A stretch of 8,733 nucleotides of DNA, from assembly GCA_902773195.1 (NCBI GenBank), contig CACYDL010000024.1:1-8733 (forward strand), in the 5' to 3' direction. The notes under the pieces are model-generated. The model did no database searches and was not told the DNA's origin. It saw only the letters and a list, made by a program, of their open reading frames with translations. Position numbers and translations under genes: made by a program. Shown one piece after another: positions 6,033 through 8,733 of this stretch; the first letter of the stretch is position 1, and the number at the start of each line of letters is the position of its first letter. The stretch comes from an uncultured Lachnospiraceae bacterium. GTDB taxonomy: Bacteria; Bacillota_A; Clostridia; Lachnospirales; Lachnospiraceae.

Positions 6033-8733
6033 GTGAAGAGAAGGGTTCGGCTGCTGTGCGCCGCGGCGCTGACGGCGGCGGTGATTTCCGTTTGGGGGAC
6101 AGGATCGTCCCCGGCTTCGGCCGGGACGAGGCGGACAGCGGCGGCAGAGACGGAGACAGTGGCAGCGCCGGCGGCAGAGACGGTGCCAGAGACGGCGACG
6201 GTGGCAGCGCCGGGGGCATCAATGGAGGCGGTGAAGGTGGCAGCGCCGGCGGCCGAGACGGCCCTGCTGCCGGGGACGGATCCCGTGACGGAACCTGAGC
6301 CAGCGACGGCGGATGCGGATGCCGGCCCCTACGCAGGCGAAATCACGGCGGAGATCCGGATGGACGGCGGTCCGGCCGCGGACGGGCGGTACTACTACCG
6401 GGCGGACAACTGCGGGATCCGGGTGCTGTTCTACGGGGATCCGGAGCAGCTCCGGGCCAGCGCCCCCGCCGCGGAGATCGACGGCCGGCCCGAGACGCGG
6501 AGGTACGCGGGAGCGTGCGGATCGGAGGGAATTCTCGCCGCCGTGTACAGCCCGGAGGAGACGGCCTCGCTGCTCTCCGACGGGACCCACGTCGTCCGCG
6601 TCCTGACGGAGGGCCGGGAGGCGGAGGCCGAGATCGCGTCGTGCGCCGTGTCGGGCGTCGGACCCGACGGCTCCTTCGTGCTGGATACCGCGCCGCCCGC
6701 CGCGGTTTGGGAGGTCTCCTCGCCGGATTCCCTCCGCCAGGAGCTTTCGGGAAGCGGGAACCGGTATTACTTCAGCGCGGACTTCGCCGTCCGTGTGACG
6801 GTCCTGGAGGAGAACGCCGCCGAGGGCTCCCTCTGGTGCCGGAGAGGCGAGGTGAGGTCGGGGGAGTACGACGCCTCCACCGCGGAGATCCGCGAATTCC
6901 CGGCGGACCTCCTCCCGGAAAGGGAGGGAGAAGCCGTGGTTTTCGGCGACGCCGTCTCCTCGGACGGGGTGTACCGGTATCAGGCCGGCGGCTGCGACCT
7001 GGCCGGCAATCCGCTGGTCCTGGCCGGCGGCTTCGGGGAGGGAGGGCTGAGCCCCCACGTCGTGCGCGACGCGACGCCGCCCCGGGGCGTCGTCAGCGTC
7101 CTGGAGAACGGATCGGTCTGCTGGCGGATGGACGATTACGGGCGGGTGATTTACGCCGAGCCGTACAGGGCGGCAAAGCTTCTGGAGGTCGAATTCAGAA
7201 GCGACACCTCCGCGGAGCACTCGCCGGTGACGCTCCTGGGCTCCGTGCTGGCGGACGGGGAGGAGTACGTCACGGAGGAGAAGGGCTTCCGCTACGCCTG
7301 CGCGGGAAGAATCACCGTGAACGGCGGCTGCGCCTTCCGGACGGACCGGTTTGAGATGGAGGACCTGGCGGGAAACCGGACCTGCGGGATGCCGTCGGGC
7401 TTTATTTATTCCGATCTCGCCGCGCCGGAGATCGTCCTCCTCTGCGCGGCGCGGGAGCCGTCCTGCGCGGACGGAAGCCTCTACAACACCGACGTCCCCG
7501 TGCGGATCGTGGCGCGGGATCCCGCGGGAAACGGGAGCACGGGCATCGGGGACGTCACTGTGAAGGTGTTTGAGGACGGCAGCGACGCCCCTTCGGAGGA
7601 AATCGTCCTTCACCGGGCGGTCAGGCGGGCGTTCGAGGGAAATTACGAGGAGGAGAAAAAGCAGCAGGAGCTCGAGGATGTCTTTGTAATAGGAAGACAG
7701 CACTGCTCCGACCGGATCTCCCTCCGGGTGACGGTCTCCGACAACGCCGGAAATACCGGCACGGCCGGGCTCTCCTTCGGGATCGACTCGGAGCCTCCCC
7801 GGGTGAGAGTCGTCTACGAGGACGACCCGGAGGGCTCCGGGGAATATTTCCGCGGGGACAGAAGGGCCAGGATCACCGTGACGGAACGGCACTTCGACGA
7901 GAGCCGGTTTCTGGTGGAGGCCGGGGGCGGAGAAGTCTCCGGCTGGAGCCCCCGCGGCGGAGCGTGGGAGTGCACCGCTCTTTTCACCGGGGAGGGAGAG
8001 CACACCCTGTCCGTCTCCGGGACGGATACGGCGGGCAATGCGGCGGAGACGGTCTTCGAGGGGGAGGCAGCGAGACACTTCGTGATCGACCGGACGCCGC
8101 CGGTGCTCCGCCTCCGCTACGAGTACCCGGAGGATCCCCCGGGGAGAGAGAAGATCGAGACAGGCGGGGTCATGTACGTGAGGGAACCCGCCGCGGTCCT
8201 GCTGGAGGTGAGGGACAGCGGCTTCGGCGGCGACGCGGAGGGACTGGCGGTGCGCGTGCCGGGCGGGGAGACGGAGGCCTGCGGCTTTGAGGGACGCGTC
8301 CTGCGGATCCCCTTCTCCGGGGAGGGCGTTTACTCCCTGGGCGGCGTCGTGCGGGACCTGGCGGGAAATACCTCCGCCGTCCTGCCGGAGACCGTCTGGA
8401 TCGTGGACCGGACGCCGCCTGCCGTCGGATTTGCCGGCGCGGAGGACGGCGCTTCCCTCAGGGAGCTGCCAAAGATACAGATCCGCGTGGCCGACGCGAA
8501 TCCGGACGCGGGGGGCATCCGGATCCGCCGGGAGCCATCCTCCGGCGCGCCGGGGGACCTGAAGTTCGTCACGGAGAGCGCGGAGGGCGCCGTGGTCTGT
8601 GTGCCGGAGATTCCCGCGGAGGACGGATTCTGCCGGATCCTCTGCGAGGCCCGGGACCTGGCGGGAAACGAGGGCCGCGGGGAGCTGGCCTTCACCCTCA
8701 ACCGGAGAGGCCCGGTCTTCACCCCCCTGGAGC
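6033..8733 (+). CDS. Large secreted multi-domain bacterial Ig-like protein (partial, 3' end missing)
   Basis: The frame is open from GTG 6033 to the window end, giving 900 codons and no stop. Residues 1-30 are a Sec signal peptide: MKRRVR, a hydrophobic core, and a probable cleavage after SPASA (Ala30). Residues 31-96 are a low-complexity Ala/Thr/Glu/Pro/Val stretch. From about 97 on, Ig-like beta domains follow. Domain joints of the DxxxPP type occur at Asp218, 346, 585, 686 and 792, with a weaker joint at 461 (DLAAPEIV). The closing motif DxAGN starts at 322, 444, 496, 570, 665, 775 and 875. An early aromatic strand motif recurs (RYYYRAD at 119, RYYF at 244, EYFRGD at 604, MYVRE at 714). 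The TITV-ERHFD-type strand (614-622) is typical of long Ig-like surface proteins of Clostridia. The mature part has 17 Cys by eye. It is likely a surface or secreted binding or structural protein; the anchor, if any, lies beyond the window. The signal peptide and domain class are solid; the role is unknown. Confidence 0.88.
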   Translation, partial: MKRRVRLLCAAALTAAVISVWGTGSSPASAGTRRTAAAETETVAAPAAETVPETATVAAPGASMEAVKVAAPAAETALLPGTDPVTEPEPATADADAGPYAGEITAEIRMDGGPAADGRYYYRADNCGIRVLFYGDPEQLRASAPAAEIDGRPETRRYAGACGSEGILAAVYSPEETASLLSDGTHVVRVLTEGREAEAEIASCAVSGVGPDGSFVLDTAPPAAVWEVSSPDSLRQELSGSGNRYYFSADFAVRVTVLEENAAEGSLWCRRGEVRSGEYDASTAEIREFPADLLPEREGEAVVFGDAVSSDGVYRYQAGGCDLAGNPLVLAGGFGEGGLSPHVVRDATPPRGVVSVLENGSVCWRMDDYGRVIYAEPYRAAKLLEVEFRSDTSAEHSPVTLLGSVLADGEEYVTEEKGFRYACAGRITVNGGCAFRTDRFEMEDLAGNRTCGMPSGFIYSDLAAPEIVLLCAAREPSCADGSLYNTDVPVRIVARDPAGNGSTGIGDVTVKVFEDGSDAPSEEIVLHRAVRRAFEGNYEEEKKQQELEDVFVIGRQHCSDRISLRVTVSDNAGNTGTAGLSFGIDSEPPRVRVVYEDDPEGSGEYFRGDRRARITVTERHFDESRFLVEAGGGEVSGWSPRGGAWECTALFTGEGEHTLSVSGTDTAGNAAETVFEGEAARHFVIDRTPPVLRLRYEYPEDPPGREKIETGGVMYVREPAAVLLEVRDSGFGGDAEGLAVRVPGGETEACGFEGRVLRIPFSGEGVYSLGGVVRDLAGNTSAVLPETVWIVDRTPPAVGFAGAEDGASLRELPKIQIRVADANPDAGGIRIRREPSSGAPGDLKFVTESAEGAVVCVPEIPAEDGFCRILCEARDLAGNEGRGELAFTLNRRGPVFTPLE
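6159..6261 (+). repeat. In-frame repeats in the Ala/Thr/Glu/Pro linker of the Ig-like protein
   Basis: The element GTGGCAGCGCCGG begins at 6159, 6201 and 6237. The first and third copies extend to 25 bases with one difference (6159-6183 and 6237-6261). The start-to-start distances are 42 and 36, both multiples of three, so the protein repeats VAAPxA and keeps its frame. This looks like a stalk that can lengthen or shorten by slippage. Confidence 0.85.
6996..8669 (+). repeat. Array of DxAGN motifs marking the ends of Ig-like domains
   Basis: Seven copies of the pentapeptide pattern DxAGN are encoded at 6996, 7362, 7518, 7740, 8025, 8355 and 8655. Three of them (7362, 8355, 8655) share the same 14 bases, GACCTGGCGGGAAA. 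Spacing is 52 to 122 residues, about 100 in most intervals, which fits one Ig fold per unit. The copy at 496 sits early in its domain and is out of step with the others. Confidence 0.85.

Noticed and set aside
6056..6298. Gly/Asp-rich repeat protein of 80 codons that looks like a collagen- or toxin-like repeat
   Set aside because: It is the out-of-frame reading of the Ala/Thr/Glu repeat linker of the Ig-like protein and has no ribosome binding site; the repeats are explained by the real frame.
6515..7354. + strand open frame of 279 codons inside the Ig-like gene
   Set aside because: Arg/Gly-rich shadow; the Ig-like frame runs straight through it with clear domain motifs.
6219..8078. - strand open frame of 619 codons opposite the Ig-like gene
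   Set aside because: The + strand frame from 6033 has a signal peptide, a strong ribosome binding site and regular Ig-like repeats. The antisense frame is a composition artefact.

Overview
This is a GC-rich stretch of chromosome, judged by eye to be well over 60% G+C in the genes. The strong AAGGAGG-type ribosome binding sites, the RpoC type (no large insertion in the trigger loop) and the style of the kinase and the Ig-like protein point to an anaerobic Gram-positive bacterium of the class Clostridia, plausibly a high-GC Lachnospiraceae relative. The phylum-level guess is fairly safe; the family is inference. All genes read on the + strand. I see no tRNA, rRNA, CRISPR array or insertion sequence.

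Region 1 (2-2608) is the last 868 codons of rpoC, the RNA polymerase beta' subunit, with its active-site aspartates, bridge helix, zinc site and trigger loop intact. It ends at a well-formed intrinsic terminator (2617-2657). Region 2 (2658-2879) is an AT-richer gap. It carries a good sigma-A-type promoter (TTGCAA, 17 bases, CATAAT) and then a leader of about 185 bases. The leader holds a small GC hairpin followed by six T, placed soon after the predicted start of transcription.

Region 3 (2880 to the end) looks like one operon of four genes: a PP2C-type Ser/Thr protein phosphatase; a Ser/Thr kinase with one membrane helix and a C-terminal helical-repeat region instead of PASTA domains; an 88-residue single-pass membrane protein with a very basic tail; and a large secreted protein, cut by the window end after 900 residues, made of repeated bacterial Ig-like domains. 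The kinase stop overlaps the start of the small gene (GTGA). The stop of the small gene lies inside the ribosome binding site of the Ig-like gene, so these three are probably translationally coupled.

The simplest model is a reversible phosphorylation module: the kinase senses something outside the membrane and acts in the cytoplasm, and the phosphatase reverses it. It is co-expressed with a small membrane protein and a large surface or secreted protein, which could be its target output or its ligand-facing partner. The phosphatase-kinase pair is established biology. Its functional link to the small protein and the Ig-like protein is inference from gene order only. The Ig-like gene is the longest reading frame in the accessory part and continues past the end of the window.
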